Shown: positions 1 through 8,824 of the stretch, piece after piece
How the letters are laid out: every line of letters begins with the position of its first letter
How positions within the stretch are numbered: the first letter of the stretch is position 1
Source of the DNA: CALACW01 sp963627915
Lineage (GTDB): Bacteria; Bacillota; Clostridia; Oscillospirales; Acutalibacteraceae
Length of the DNA stretch: 64,000 nt
Direction of reading: 5' to 3'
Assembly (NCBI GenBank): GCA_963627915.1
Contig: CAVGCY010000012.1
Span: forward strand, 1-64,000
The notes under the pieces: generated by a model
What the model was told of the DNA's origin: nothing
The model's database searches: none
What the model saw: the letters and a program-made list of their open reading frames with translations, nothing else
Program-made: the position numbers and the translations under genes

Positions 1-42
1 TTATATCAATCATATTTTCGTTTCGGCAAGGCAAAGGAACGC

Positions 43-118
43 AGGAAGCCTAACGGCTTTCAAGTTTCTTTAACGCAGTCGAAGCGGAAAGAGGGTGGAT
101 ATAAACCTTATGGGTTCG
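43..118 (+). repeat. Dispersed 76-bp repeat, copy 1
   Basis: This stretch matches the reverse complement of 33007-33082 at 70 of 76 positions without gaps. It lies in a reading frame that is open from base 1 to a TAA at 133-135, so it could be the C-terminal end of a small gene cut by the left edge of the window; the frame reads FQVSLTQSKRK in the shared core. All six differences from copy 2 change the amino acid or fall outside a shared codon sense, so conservation looks nucleotide-level rather than protein-level. The nature of the element is unknown. Confidence 0.75.
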
Positions 119-178
119 CCTCTCTTTTGCTATAAATATATACAATAATTTATTGCGGTCAATGCGATAAATCATTAT

Positions 179-736
179 TTACAGCGCCGACTCCGCAAGC
201 CTTTGCGCGGCGCATTCTTTTATTATTTCCTCCCAGCATTCGTACGTTTCGTTTATCGACGCCGACGGTTTTACATCCGCAAATTCCGATATTATATTCT
301 CCGTTGCTTCTCTTGTAAATCTGCACGAGGAAAACACAAGTCTGTATATGTTGTTTCTTTTATGAAGCGACGAGGTTATGCACAGATTCTGCTTTTCGGC
401 CGCGAAACAAAACGCGCACAGATTTTCAAAATTTCCGCTCTCCGCCGTATAAAATTCCGGCTCGTTTTTAATAAGAGCCATGCCGGCGCTCTTCGTAAAA
501 TTAAAAAACAGCATGCACCCTCCGTCCGAATCGGGCAGAGCCTCTATCAGCATTCCGCGCTCAAAAAAACGCGGATCTTTTGTTTTTTCGCTTATTTTCT
601 CAAGCGCAAAACGCACTATCAGCTTCGTTTTGTCCGACGAATAGTCAAGCGAATCATATGTAACTCCAAAATCGTCAAGCTCCGAGCGCGGGATTATCAC
701 AGCCGCGCACCCTTCTCTTATATTTAAAATATTCAT
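179..736 (-). CDS. MecA-like adaptor protein
   Basis: This 185-residue protein resembles the MecA adaptor family, which in Firmicutes delivers substrate proteins to the ClpC-ClpP protease. The N-terminal third has the family pattern: a short beta strand (MNILNI), a GCAAVIIPRSELDDFG segment and a following LDYSSDKTK turn, then a variable linker rich in charged residues and a C-terminal domain with aromatic and basic residues. The ATG at 736 is preferred over a GTG at 745 because an AGGGG-type ribosome site sits about 8 bases upstream of it. It stands alone on the minus strand. Assignment rests on N-terminal pattern only; clostridial MecA-like proteins diverge strongly from Bacillus MecA. Confidence 0.5.
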   Translation of the reverse strand: MNILNIREGCAAVIIPRSELDDFGVTYDSLDYSSDKTKLIVRFALEKISEKTKDPRFFERGMLIEALPDSDGGCMLFFNFTKSAGMALIKNEPEFYTAESGNFENLCAFCFAAEKQNLCITSSLHKRNNIYRLVFSSCRFTREATENIISEFADVKPSASINETYECWEEIIKECAAQRLAESAL

Positions 737-920
737 CTGCCGCACCCCTTTGCTTTTATAATATTCGTTCTGCTTGTTTCAGGCAATAAAAAAAATAAGG
801 CATTATTGCTGATAATTAGAAAAATAGCCGATAATAAGCGTGGATATTTCTAATTTAGAATAAAAATCATTCACATATGATATAAAATATATTCGAATAA
901 TTAAACTGGAGATGTATCTT

Positions 921-2195
921 ATGTTAACTTCCATAGTAGGGATCAATTGGGGCGACGAGGGCAAGGGACGCATGGTCGACCTCTTCGCGTCCGATTTTGA
1001 CGTAGTTGCCCGTTATCAGGGCGGAAATAACGCCGGTCACACCGTTATTAACGACAAGGGCAAATTTATACTCAATCTTCTCCCCTCCGGCATTCTCAGC
1101 GACACTACCGTAAACGTTATGGGCAACGGAATGGTAATTGACGTCGAGCACCTTACAAATGAAATTAAAGCAATCACGGACAAGGGTATTTCCGTAACTC
1201 CCGAAAATCTTAAAATAAGCGACAAGGCCGTTATATGCATGCCCTATCACAAGCTTCTCGACTGCCTTGAGGAGGACAGGCTCGGCGACGCGAAATTCGG
1301 CTCGACGAGAAGAGGCATATCCCCCGTTTACTCGGACAAATATATGAAAAAAGCTATCAGAATGGGCGACCTTTTCGATAAGGACGCTCTTAGAAAGAAG
1401 CTTGAGCCCATTGTGGAATGGAAAAATCTCACCGTTGCGAACGGCTACGGTCATGAGAGGATTTCCGCTGACGAAATGTACGACTGGCTCATGACATACG
1501 CAGAGCCTTTTGCGCCGTACGTATGCGACACGACCGTTTATTTAAACGAAATGAACGCACAGGGCAAAAATATTATGTTCGAGGCTCAGCTCGGCGCGCT
1601 CAGGGATATAGATTTCGGCATCTATCCCTACACTTCCGCGTCATCCACGATTGCCGCCTATGCGCCTATCGGAGCGGGCGTTCCCAATCTTAAAATTGAC
1701 GAGGTTGTAGGAATTATGAAGGCGTATTCCACCTGCGTGGGCGAAGGACCGTTCACTGCCGAGATGTTCTCGGACGAGGCGGAGGAATTAAGAAAGGCCG
1801 GCGGAGAATACGGCGCGGCAACCGGCAGACCCAGAAGAGTCGGCGGATTCGACGTTGTGGCTTCGAGATACGGCACTCTCGTTCAGGGAGCTACGTGCAT
1901 AGCTCTTACGAAGCTTGACGTTCTCTCGTATTTTGATAAGATTCCCGTATGCGCCGCCTATGAGATAGACGGCAAAATCGTTCACGACTTCCCCTCAGGT
2001 CCCGCCCTTATGAAGGCAAAGCCCGTTTACGAGTATCTTGACGGATTTAAATGCGACGTTTCAAAGTGCAGAAAGAAAGAGGATCTGCCTAAAAACGCTC
2101 TTAAATATATTGAATATATTGAAAACAACGTCGGATGTAAAATCAAATACGTTTCCGTCGGCGCCGAGAGAGACGCTTACGTTCGGATGTATTAA
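921..2195 (+). CDS. purA: Adenylosuccinate synthase
   Basis: The enzyme joins IMP and aspartate with GTP to give adenylosuccinate, the first committed step to AMP. The 424 residues match the usual family length. The N-terminal GDEGKGRMVD loop that binds IMP and GTP is intact, followed by GGNNAGHT, the GSTRRGISP region near residue 130 and the C-terminal GRPRRVGGFD signature. The ATG at 921 is chosen because GGAG at 908-911 lies 9 bases upstream; the in-frame ATG at 912 directly abuts that site and is unlikely to be used. It is followed 18 bases later by an ANTAR regulator and then trpS, all on the plus strand and closely spaced, so they probably form one operon. Confidence 0.97.
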   Translation: MLTSIVGINWGDEGKGRMVDLFASDFDVVARYQGGNNAGHTVINDKGKFILNLLPSGILSDTTVNVMGNGMVIDVEHLTNEIKAITDKGISVTPENLKISDKAVICMPYHKLLDCLEEDRLGDAKFGSTRRGISPVYSDKYMKKAIRMGDLFDKDALRKKLEPIVEWKNLTVANGYGHERISADEMYDWLMTYAEPFAPYVCDTTVYLNEMNAQGKNIMFEAQLGALRDIDFGIYPYTSASSTIAAYAPIGAGVPNLKIDEVVGIMKAYSTCVGEGPFTAEMFSDEAEELRKAGGEYGAATGRPRRVGGFDVVASRYGTLVQGATCIALTKLDVLSYFDKIPVCAAYEIDGKIVHDFPSGPALMKAKPVYEYLDGFKCDVSKCRKKEDLPKNALKYIEYIENNVGCKIKYVSVGAERDAYVRMY

Positions 2196-2213
2196 TTAAA
2201 AGGCGGTTTTTCC

Positions 2214-2792
2214 ATGCGCTGTAATGTACTTCTTGTATCATCAAGCGAAAAAGGCGCGGCCGCAATATCATCGCTTATTTCGGACTCAAAATACTGTCCC
2301 GTCGTAACGGCGGACTCCGTTTCAAACGCTGAAATGCTTTGCGAGGCGGGCAGCTACGACCTCATAATAGTAAATTCTCCGCTGTCGGACGATTTCGGCG
2401 CGCAGTTTGCGATAAAGAAAGCATTGGAGCAAACGTGTTCGGTCATTATGGTAGCGAATGAAAATATAGTCCGCAGATTAAGCGCAAAGGTCAGCAAATA
2501 CGGGGTTCTCGTAACCGCAAAGCCCATCGACGCCTCCGCGTTCAACGTCAGTCTTGATCTTGCGTGCGCAGTAATTTCGAGATATAAAAAATTCGAGGCG
2601 CAGAATGAGGAGCTTAAAGAAAAGCTGAGCGAGGTAAAGCTTGTCGAAAGAGCTAAAAACGTGCTTATGGAATGTCTTAAAATGACGGAGCCTCAGGCGC
2701 ACAGATACCTCGAAAAACAGGCTATGGACATGCGCGTAACGAAAAAGGAAGCCGCAAGCTCCGTAATAAGAACCTACACCGATTCCTATTGA
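2214..2792 (+). CDS. ANTAR-domain response-regulator-like protein
   Basis: This 192-residue protein has a receiver-like N-terminal half (MRCNVLLVSSSEK, then YDLIIVNSPLSDD and SVIMVAN), a coiled-coil linker near residues 115-140 and a C-terminal ANTAR RNA-binding domain (LVERAKNVLM, MTEPQAHRYLEKQAMD, KKEAAS). ANTAR proteins bind paired hairpins in leader RNA and stop termination; in clostridia they often accompany glutamine synthetase and nitrogen genes. The usual phosphoacceptor aspartate is replaced: the strand that should carry it reads IIVNS, so the receiver may be phosphorylation-independent. It sits between purA and trpS. The pseudo-receiver reading is inference from the motif. Confidence 0.85.
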   Translation: MRCNVLLVSSSEKGAAAISSLISDSKYCPVVTADSVSNAEMLCEAGSYDLIIVNSPLSDDFGAQFAIKKALEQTCSVIMVANENIVRRLSAKVSKYGVLVTAKPIDASAFNVSLDLACAVISRYKKFEAQNEELKEKLSEVKLVERAKNVLMECLKMTEPQAHRYLEKQAMDMRVTKKEAASSVIRTYTDSY

Positions 2793-2806
2793 AAGGATAA
2801 ATTTAT

Positions 2807-3838
2807 ATGGATAATCAAAATCAATCTCCCGCCGTTGTTCCCGAGAACGAGAAAACGGTATTAAGCTTAATCCAGCCGACAGGCACGCCGACTCTCGGCA
2901 ACTACCTCGGAGCTCTTAAAAACTGGAATAAGATGTCAAAGGATTACAACTGCATATTCGGCGCGGCGGATCTCCACTCCATAACCGTCAGAACAGCCCC
3001 CGCGGATTTGAGAAAACGCTCGATGGAGATTTTCGCGCTGCTTCTTGCTCTCGGACTTGACCCGGAGAAAAATATAATTTTCATGCAATCTCATGTACCC
3101 GACCACGCGCTTCTGGGCTGGATTCTCAACTGCTACACGCAGTTCGGCGAAGCGTCGAGAATGACTCAGTTTAAAGATAAATCGGCAAAACACGCCGACA
3201 ATATCAACGTCGGACTGTTCGCATATCCCACGCTCATGGCGGCGGACATTCTCCTCTACAACGCGGACTATGTTCCCATCGGAGAGGATCAGAAGCAGCA
3301 TATGGAGCTGACGCGCAACATAGCGGAACGCTTCAACGGCATTTACGGAAACGTATTTAAAATTCCCGAACCGTTTATCGGCAAGACGGGCGCACGAATT
3401 ATGTCGCTTCAGGAGCCGGAAAAAAAGATGAGCAAATCCGATACCAACACGAAGTCGTTTATATTGATGACGGATACGCCCGATGTCATCGTTAAAAAGA
3501 TAAAGAGCGCGGTCACCGATTCCGAGGCTAAAGTATACCGTTCGCCCGACAAGCCCGGAGTAAGCAATTTAATGGATATTTACTCCGCGTGCACGGGTCT
3601 TTCAATCGAACAGATAACTCATGACTTCGATGGCAGGGGCTACGGCGATTTCAAGAGCGCGGTTGCCGAGGCTGTAGTCGAGGAGCTGCGCCCGATACAA
3701 AACGAGTTCAATAAAATTTCCGCCGACAAGGCGTATATTCTCGAAACCGCGAAAAAGGGAGCGGAAAAAGCTCAGCGAATCGCCGGCAGGACAGTGCGCA
3801 GGGTTATGAAAAAAGTCGGATTCATGCAAATTGACTGA
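2807..3838 (+). CDS. trpS: Tryptophanyl-tRNA synthetase
   Basis: This class Ic synthetase charges tRNA-Trp. The HIGH-type motif appears as TGTPTLGNYLGAL near residue 30 and the KMSKS loop is exact (KKMSKSDTN, near residue 208). The length of 343 residues is normal for bacterial TrpRS. An N-terminal extension of about 20 residues rich in Asn, Gln and Pro precedes the first motif. The gene follows the ANTAR regulator by 14 bases with an AAAGGATAAA ribosome site. No T-box leader is present because there is no room in front of the gene, so it is expressed from the upstream promoter. Confidence 0.97.
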   Translation: MDNQNQSPAVVPENEKTVLSLIQPTGTPTLGNYLGALKNWNKMSKDYNCIFGAADLHSITVRTAPADLRKRSMEIFALLLALGLDPEKNIIFMQSHVPDHALLGWILNCYTQFGEASRMTQFKDKSAKHADNINVGLFAYPTLMAADILLYNADYVPIGEDQKQHMELTRNIAERFNGIYGNVFKIPEPFIGKTGARIMSLQEPEKKMSKSDTNTKSFILMTDTPDVIVKKIKSAVTDSEAKVYRSPDKPGVSNLMDIYSACTGLSIEQITHDFDGRGYGDFKSAVAEAVVEELRPIQNEFNKISADKAYILETAKKGAEKAQRIAGRTVRRVMKKVGFMQID

Positions 3839-3935
3839 TTATTTGAATTTACAATTTTTTAACACGCGTTATTATTTTGTTTAACACCGAGATTTTATAT
3901 TATAAATATAAAAACAGGAAAGGCCGGTCATATAT

Positions 3936-5339
3936 ATGAAAAAAGACATACCGTACAAGCTTTACGACATAATTCCGTCTCAGCAGACAATGTATTTCCT
4001 TTTAAAATACAGTATTCACAAGCAGGTAGTTCAGATTCCGCTGTGTATAACAGTCAGGGAAAAGCTCGATATCGAGATTCTCAAAAAGGCGTTTGCCGAG
4101 GAGATTAAAAGAAACGACGCGCTTCGCATACGTTTCGTTAAGGCTGACAAGCAGATAAAACAGTACTTCCTGCCGGAATACACACCCGAGAATATCCCCG
4201 TCATGCATTTCGGAAGCGCCGAATTAAAAGACGAATATTTTCAGCATGACGCCGAAAAGCCCGTAAAGCTTTTTAAATCCGTTCCGTACAGATTTATAAT
4301 ATTCACTCTGCCCGACGGCAGTACGGGAATGTATATGAACGTCAGCCACCTTGTTACCGACGCTATCGGCGGAGCGCTGTTTTTCTCCGATCTGCTCGCC
4401 GTTTACAGGGCTATGAAAAACGGCACGGAAATGCCCGAGGCTCTCGCTTCGTACGAGGAGTACATACAGACCGAGTTCGCCTATCTTGCAAACGATAAAA
4501 AGCACGGCAGGGACAAAGACTGGTACGTTCACTACTGGAAGGACAACGGCAGGCTTTTCTATGCGGGAATACACGGTCACGACCTGCTTGACAAGGCAAG
4601 GAAGAAAGACCCCGATATTACCGTTCCCGCCGCATACGACCCGATTCACGACAAGGCGGACGTTATCCGCAAATCGATAAGCAGGGAGCTTACGGAAAAG
4701 GTTTACGGTTATTGCAGGGAACATCAGATTCCGCCCGAGGTCATGTTCCTTTACGGAGAAAGAGCGCACGCCTCAAAGGTAAATTACAGAGCGCCCGACG
4801 TCCTTAATATGCTCATGTGCTCTCGCAGAGCCACTCTTACGTCAAAGCGCGTCGGAGGATGCCTTGCGCAGCCGTTACAGCTTCGCACCTCTCACGAGGA
4901 AACGGAAACATTCGCTCAGGCTGTCGACAAATTAAGTGCGTGCAGAAACAATCTTGTCCGTCATATGAATTTCCCGTACCTTGAGGCAAGAGGACTTCAG
5001 CAGGAGATTCAGCATTTAAGCGCAATGCAGGGACCGTCGTGTCTTATGTTCTCGTGGCTTCCGATTGCCTATGCGGCCAAGGAATCCGGAATCGACTTCG
5101 ATTTTACGGCGTACTGCATGGGCAGATACGTTATGCCCCTCTACATTTTCGCAGTTCCGAATCCGAAGAACGAAGGCACGGATTTCTACTACATGAGAAG
5201 ATCGAATTTCATAAAGACGGAACATATAGAACTGCTTCACAACAATATGATTTCCGCTCTCGAAAAGGGTATCGCAAATCCCGATATGACCGTAGGTCAG
5301 CTTCTTGACGAACTGGAAGATTTCCCCCGGCAAAAGTGA
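3936..5339 (+). CDS. Stand-alone condensation-domain acyltransferase-like protein
   Basis: This 467-residue cytosolic protein looks like a single condensation (CoA-dependent acyltransferase) domain of the NRPS/WES type. The catalytic-type HxxxD motif appears as SHLVTDAIGG near residue 138, with an N-terminal lobe (SQQTMYFLLKYS, then LKKAFAEEIKRNDALRIRF) typical of condensation domains. There is no adenylation, carrier or thioesterase domain and no such partner next to it. The acceptor and donor are unknown; candidates are acyl transfer to an alcohol or amine using acyl-CoA or acyl-carrier protein. It is followed by a terminator at 5348. Family-level call is fairly firm, function is not known. 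Confidence 0.7.
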   Translation: MKKDIPYKLYDIIPSQQTMYFLLKYSIHKQVVQIPLCITVREKLDIEILKKAFAEEIKRNDALRIRFVKADKQIKQYFLPEYTPENIPVMHFGSAELKDEYFQHDAEKPVKLFKSVPYRFIIFTLPDGSTGMYMNVSHLVTDAIGGALFFSDLLAVYRAMKNGTEMPEALASYEEYIQTEFAYLANDKKHGRDKDWYVHYWKDNGRLFYAGIHGHDLLDKARKKDPDITVPAAYDPIHDKADVIRKSISRELTEKVYGYCREHQIPPEVMFLYGERAHASKVNYRAPDVLNMLMCSRRATLTSKRVGGCLAQPLQLRTSHEETETFAQAVDKLSACRNNLVRHMNFPYLEARGLQQEIQHLSAMQGPSCLMFSWLPIAYAAKESGIDFDFTAYCMGRYVMPLYIFAVPNPKNEGTDFYYMRRSNFIKTEHIELLHNNMISALEKGIANPDMTVGQLLDELEDFPRQK

Positions 5340-5347
5340 AATTTTAC

Positions 5348-5380
5348 GAAACCGCTGACGATTCGGCGGTTTCTTTAGTT
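5348..5380 (+). terminator. Rho-independent terminator after the condensation-domain gene
   Basis: GAAACCGC at 5348-5355 pairs with GCGGTTTC at 5366-5373 and is followed by a T-rich stretch. It lies 9 bases past the stop codon. Confidence 0.75.
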
Positions 5381-5448
5381 TTCGCCGTGTTTATAAATTT
5401 TTTAAATTTGTATCGTACGTTTAATCCGATACACTGTAAAAGAAAAGA

Positions 5449-6330
5449 ATGACTGTTATGTGGATTTTATTTGCATTCGCCTCCGCATTGTTCGCGTCTC
5501 TTACATCCATACTTGCAAAGTGCGGAATCGGAAAAACCGATTCGACCGTTGCAACGGCAATACGTACAACGGTCGTATTGATTATGGCTGTGATAATGTC
5601 GGCCGTATCCGGTTCGCTCGGTTCGATAGCCGACATAGACGCGAAAACGTGGATTTTCCTCACGCTGTCGGGACTTGCGACGGGCGCGTCATGGCTGTGC
5701 TATTTTCGCGCGCTTCAAACGGGCGACATTAACAAGGTTGTTCCGATTGACAAGTCAAGCATTATATTAACGTTAATACTCGCGTTTATATTCTTAGACG
5801 ATAAAATAACGCCGTTAAAAGGCGTATGCATTGTCCTAATCGGCGCGGGAACGTTTTTAATGATTGAGAAAAAAACGGAAACGGATTCCGGCGGCAAAAA
5901 CAACAAACGCCCGTCGTGGATAATTTACGCCGTGCTGTCTGCCGCGTTCGCTTCGCTTACTTCGATTTTGGGCAAGATAGGCATTGACGGCGTCGAATCA
6001 AATCTCGGCACGGCAATACGTACGGCGGTCGTTCTCGTCATGGCGTGGGTTACTGTATTCGTCACAAAAAAAAGCGGAGAAATAAAAAAAGCCCCGAAAA
6101 ACGAGCTTCTGTTTGTCTGTCTGTCCGGACTTGCGACGGGCGCGTCATGGCTGTGCTATTATAAGGCTCTGCAAGACGGCTCGGCGGCGGCTGTCGCGGC
6201 GACAGATAAATTGAGCATACTCGGCACGATAGCGTTTTCAAGAATAGTATTCAAGGAAAAACTGACGGTCAAGAGCGCTGTAGGACTTGCGCTTATCACG
6301 GCGGGAACCATGCTTATGCTGATAAAATAG
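5449..6330 (+). CDS. EamA/DMT-family transporter
   Basis: This 293-residue membrane protein is made of two EamA repeats, about ten transmembrane segments in all. The repeats are visible by eye: ASALFASLTSILAKCGI near the N-terminus recurs as AAFASLTSILGKIGI in the middle, and SGLATGASWLCYFRALQ recurs as SGLATGASWLCYYKALQ. The family exports metabolites or drugs; the substrate cannot be read from sequence. A hydrophilic linker rich in Lys and Thr (about residues 140-155) separates the halves. The start at 5449 has only a weak purine-rich site upstream (AAAGAAAAGA), and an ATG at 5458 is an alternative. Confidence 0.88.
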   Translation: MTVMWILFAFASALFASLTSILAKCGIGKTDSTVATAIRTTVVLIMAVIMSAVSGSLGSIADIDAKTWIFLTLSGLATGASWLCYFRALQTGDINKVVPIDKSSIILTLILAFIFLDDKITPLKGVCIVLIGAGTFLMIEKKTETDSGGKNNKRPSWIIYAVLSAAFASLTSILGKIGIDGVESNLGTAIRTAVVLVMAWVTVFVTKKSGEIKKAPKNELLFVCLSGLATGASWLCYYKALQDGSAAAVAATDKLSILGTIAFSRIVFKEKLTVKSAVGLALITAGTMLMLIK

Positions 6331-6504
6331 CACGGCACGGCAATAATTTATCCGGATTTAAATATAGCATTTTCGGACTATTGTTTTATTTGCCGAATAA
6401 TGTTACAATCTATAAAAAGCAATCACTCCGCAACGAATAAAATTTTTGCATGAAACAATATCTGTAAAATTTCAGCCGTTACGGATACAGGAGCGTGAAT
6501 CGTT

Positions 6505-7521
6505 ATGAAAATATTAATTTCCGGCGCGGGAGCTATCGGCGGCTGCGTTGCCGTACTTTTGAAAAACGCAGGGCTTGACGTGCGCATAATGTGCCACAGC
6601 GAAAAAACAAAATCGGTTATCGAGGAGAATGGATTTTATCTGCACGGAGCAAAGGGAGAACGTCACGCGGATTTTTTATGTTATCTCGACACCGCCGCTC
6701 CGGATGAAAAATTCGATATAATTATAATAGCGACAAAATATCCCGCGATGAAGGACGCCGCGGAAAAAACAATCGGTCTTTTAAAGGACGGCGGCGTTAT
6801 GATAGGCATGCAGAACGGCATATGCTCCGACGAGCTTGCCGAAATCGCGGGCAAAAACAGAACCGTCGGCTGCATGATAGGCTTCGGCGCGACAAGAAAC
6901 GATGTCAACGACGTTACAATGACGAGTCTCGGCGAATTTTACGTCGGAATGACGGATAATTCCCACCCTCCCGTTCTCGACGAGGTCTGCGCTGTTTTAA
7001 ATAAGGTTCTGCCGACGAAAACGACCGACGACATTGCCGCAAGACAGTATTCAAAGCTCATAATAAATTCATGCATAAACGCCGTCGCCGCGATATCCGG
7101 TCAGACGCTCGGCGTTATACTCGACGATGACAGAGCGCGTTCGCTCTTTTTAAAAATTGCGAGAGAGGGCATGCACACCGCCGGAGCAATGGGATTAAAA
7201 GTTCCGAAATACGGAGCGCTTCTCGATTATAATCTGTTAATGCTCGGCGACAATAAAATTTATAACGCGATATGCAAGGGCGTCGTTTTATTGGTCGGAA
7301 AGTCAAAATACGCGTCCGTCAAGCCGTCCACGCTTCAGTCGCTCGAACGCGGAGAAAAGACGGAGATTGATATTTTTAACGGCTATTTTTCACGCATGGG
7401 CAAAAAATACAACGTAAAAACGCCCGTAAACGATTTGCTTTGTACAATGATAAAGCAGATCGAATCGGGAGAACGTCCTATAACTCCCGACAATTTAGAC
7501 GAATTTAAAGGACTTATTTAA
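6505..7521 (+). CDS. Ketopantoate reductase family (PanE/ApbA) oxidoreductase
   Basis: This 338-residue protein has the N-terminal Rossmann GxGxxG motif (ISGAGAIGG) for NADPH, followed by the IIIATKYPA and MIGMQNGI strands of the PanE family and a C-terminal helical domain with KLIINSCINA, where the catalytic lysine lies. The family reduces 2-dehydropantoate to pantoate in CoA synthesis, but many members act on other 2-oxoacids. At 338 residues it is slightly longer than typical PanE, and no pantothenate genes are nearby, so the substrate is uncertain. An AGGAG site stands about 12 bases before the start. Confidence 0.85.
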   Translation: MKILISGAGAIGGCVAVLLKNAGLDVRIMCHSEKTKSVIEENGFYLHGAKGERHADFLCYLDTAAPDEKFDIIIIATKYPAMKDAAEKTIGLLKDGGVMIGMQNGICSDELAEIAGKNRTVGCMIGFGATRNDVNDVTMTSLGEFYVGMTDNSHPPVLDEVCAVLNKVLPTKTTDDIAARQYSKLIINSCINAVAAISGQTLGVILDDDRARSLFLKIAREGMHTAGAMGLKVPKYGALLDYNLLMLGDNKIYNAICKGVVLLVGKSKYASVKPSTLQSLERGEKTEIDIFNGYFSRMGKKYNVKTPVNDLLCTMIKQIESGERPITPDNLDEFKGLI

Positions 7522-7559
7522 CTTTATTTGAAAATTATACATAAGTTCAATTTTCCCTC

Positions 7560-7588
7560 TTGACAACGGTTATTTTATATGTTAATGT
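7560..7588 (+). promoter_or_regulatory. Sigma-A promoter of the dapA-lysA leader
   Basis: TTGACA at 7560-7565 and TAATGT at 7583-7588 are separated by 17 bases. The expected start site is just before the lysine riboswitch. Confidence 0.85.
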
Positions 7589-7591
7589 AAA

Positions 7592-7760
7592 GACGATAGA
7601 GGCGCGTTTTGCGAACAGTACTATCGGGATGTTAAGACCGGCCGGGTCAATGTCCGATACGAAAGGCGCGAACGCCGAGGGGACTTCGCGGCACGAAGTC
7701 TGCCGGTTTGGCAAAATAAGATTTGTCCGACTGTCGCTTAAACTGCGGAGAGCTATCTGA
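7592..7760 (+). ncRNA. Lysine riboswitch (L box)
   Basis: The leader carries the conserved L-box blocks in order: GATAGAGGCGCG near 7596, an AACAGTA block at 7614-7620, GAAAGGCGCGAACGCCGAGG around 7660-7680, a TCTGCCGG block near 7699 and the closing AGCTATCT at 7751-7758 that pairs with the 5' GATAGAG strand. Lysine binding stabilises this fold. An intrinsic terminator follows at 7792, so lysine is expected to switch off dapA and lysA by early termination. The two genes downstream make lysine, which confirms the reading. Confidence 0.95.
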
Positions 7761-7791
7761 TACCGTTTTTCATCTTTTTTATCGGGTATTC

Positions 7792-7821
7792 GGCGAACCG
7801 CATTTACGGTTCGCCTTTTTT
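7792..7821 (+). terminator. Expression-platform terminator of the lysine riboswitch
   Basis: GGCGAACCG at 7792-7800 pairs perfectly with CGGTTCGCC at 7807-7815 and is followed by six T. It lies between the riboswitch and dapA, the position expected for a termination switch. Confidence 0.92.
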
Positions 7822-7902
7822 CGTATGCCGTAAATGCTGAAAGCGAGACTATCATAACAATACAGAGAATGAACTTTCTCAAAATGTAAGGAGTTATGCA
7901 CA

Positions 7903-8805
7903 ATGTCAGAAAATTTTACAAAGAAAAGAGTATTCACGGGCGCGGCGACCGCGCTTATTACCCCGTTTACGGACGACGGTATTAATTATCCTCAATTTGA
8001 AAGACTTATTAATTGGCAGATCGAAAGCGGTATCGACGCTCTCGTTATCTGCGGAACATCGGGCGAAGCGTCGACAATGACAGACGACGAGCACCGCGAG
8101 GCTATACGTTTTGCAGTCAAAACGGCGGCGGGCAGAGTGCCGATTATCGCCGGAACGGGAAGCAACGACCTGGCCTATGCGTTCGACCTTGTCGACTGCG
8201 CATGCGGCGCGGGCGCCGACGCCGTCCTTGCCGTCACACCATACTACAACAAAGCCACGCAGAGCGGACTTATCAAGATGTACAACGCGATTGCCGACAG
8301 AAGCTCCGTTCCCGTAATTTTATACAACGTACCGTCGCGCACGGGCGTAAACATCGAGCCTGCGACATACGAAGCTCTTGCAGAGCATGAAAACATTGTC
8401 GGAATCAAGGAAGCAAACGGAAACATGTCTAAAATCGTTGAAACAATGGCAAGAGTTCACGGCAGACTTGATTTATATTCGGGCAACGACGACCAAATCG
8501 TTCCGCTCATGGCTTTGGGCGGAGTCGGATGCATTTCCGTTCTGTCGAATCTTCTCCCGGGCGAAACCTCAAAGCTTTGCCGTTCGTTCCTCAGCGGCGA
8601 CATCGAAACGGCAAGGAACATGCAGTATAAATATCACAATCTTATCGACGCGCTCTTCTGCGAGGTAAACCCCATTCCCGTAAAAGCGGCAATGGCGGCA
8701 ATGGGATTCTGCGACAATATTTTAAGACTTCCGCTCACCGAGATGGAGTCCGCGCACGCCGAAAAGCTTTATTCTCTGATGAGAGAACAGGGAATAAACG
8801 TCTGA
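7903..8805 (+). CDS. dapA: 4-hydroxy-tetrahydrodipicolinate synthase
   Basis: DapA condenses pyruvate with aspartate semialdehyde, the first step specific to diaminopimelate and lysine. The 300 residues show the family hallmarks: TALITPFTDDG at the N-terminus, the GTSGEASTM substrate loop near residue 50, the PYYNKATQSG tyrosine region, LYNVPSRTG and the Schiff-base lysine in VGIKEANG near residue 170. A GGAG site precedes the ATG. It is the first gene after the lysine riboswitch, and lysA follows 19 bases later. Confidence 0.97.
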   Translation: MSENFTKKRVFTGAATALITPFTDDGINYPQFERLINWQIESGIDALVICGTSGEASTMTDDEHREAIRFAVKTAAGRVPIIAGTGSNDLAYAFDLVDCACGAGADAVLAVTPYYNKATQSGLIKMYNAIADRSSVPVILYNVPSRTGVNIEPATYEALAEHENIVGIKEANGNMSKIVETMARVHGRLDLYSGNDDQIVPLMALGGVGCISVLSNLLPGETSKLCRSFLSGDIETARNMQYKYHNLIDALFCEVNPIPVKAAMAAMGFCDNILRLPLTEMESAHAEKLYSLMREQGINV

Positions 8806-8824
8806 AACAACAGGGGGAAAGAAA

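Noticed and set aside
2793..2806. T-box leader for trpS
   Set aside because: Only 14 bases separate trpS from the previous gene.
7547..7903. Minus-strand frame opposite the dapA leader
   Set aside because: The region is a lysine riboswitch with terminator; the frame has no ribosome site or family pattern.
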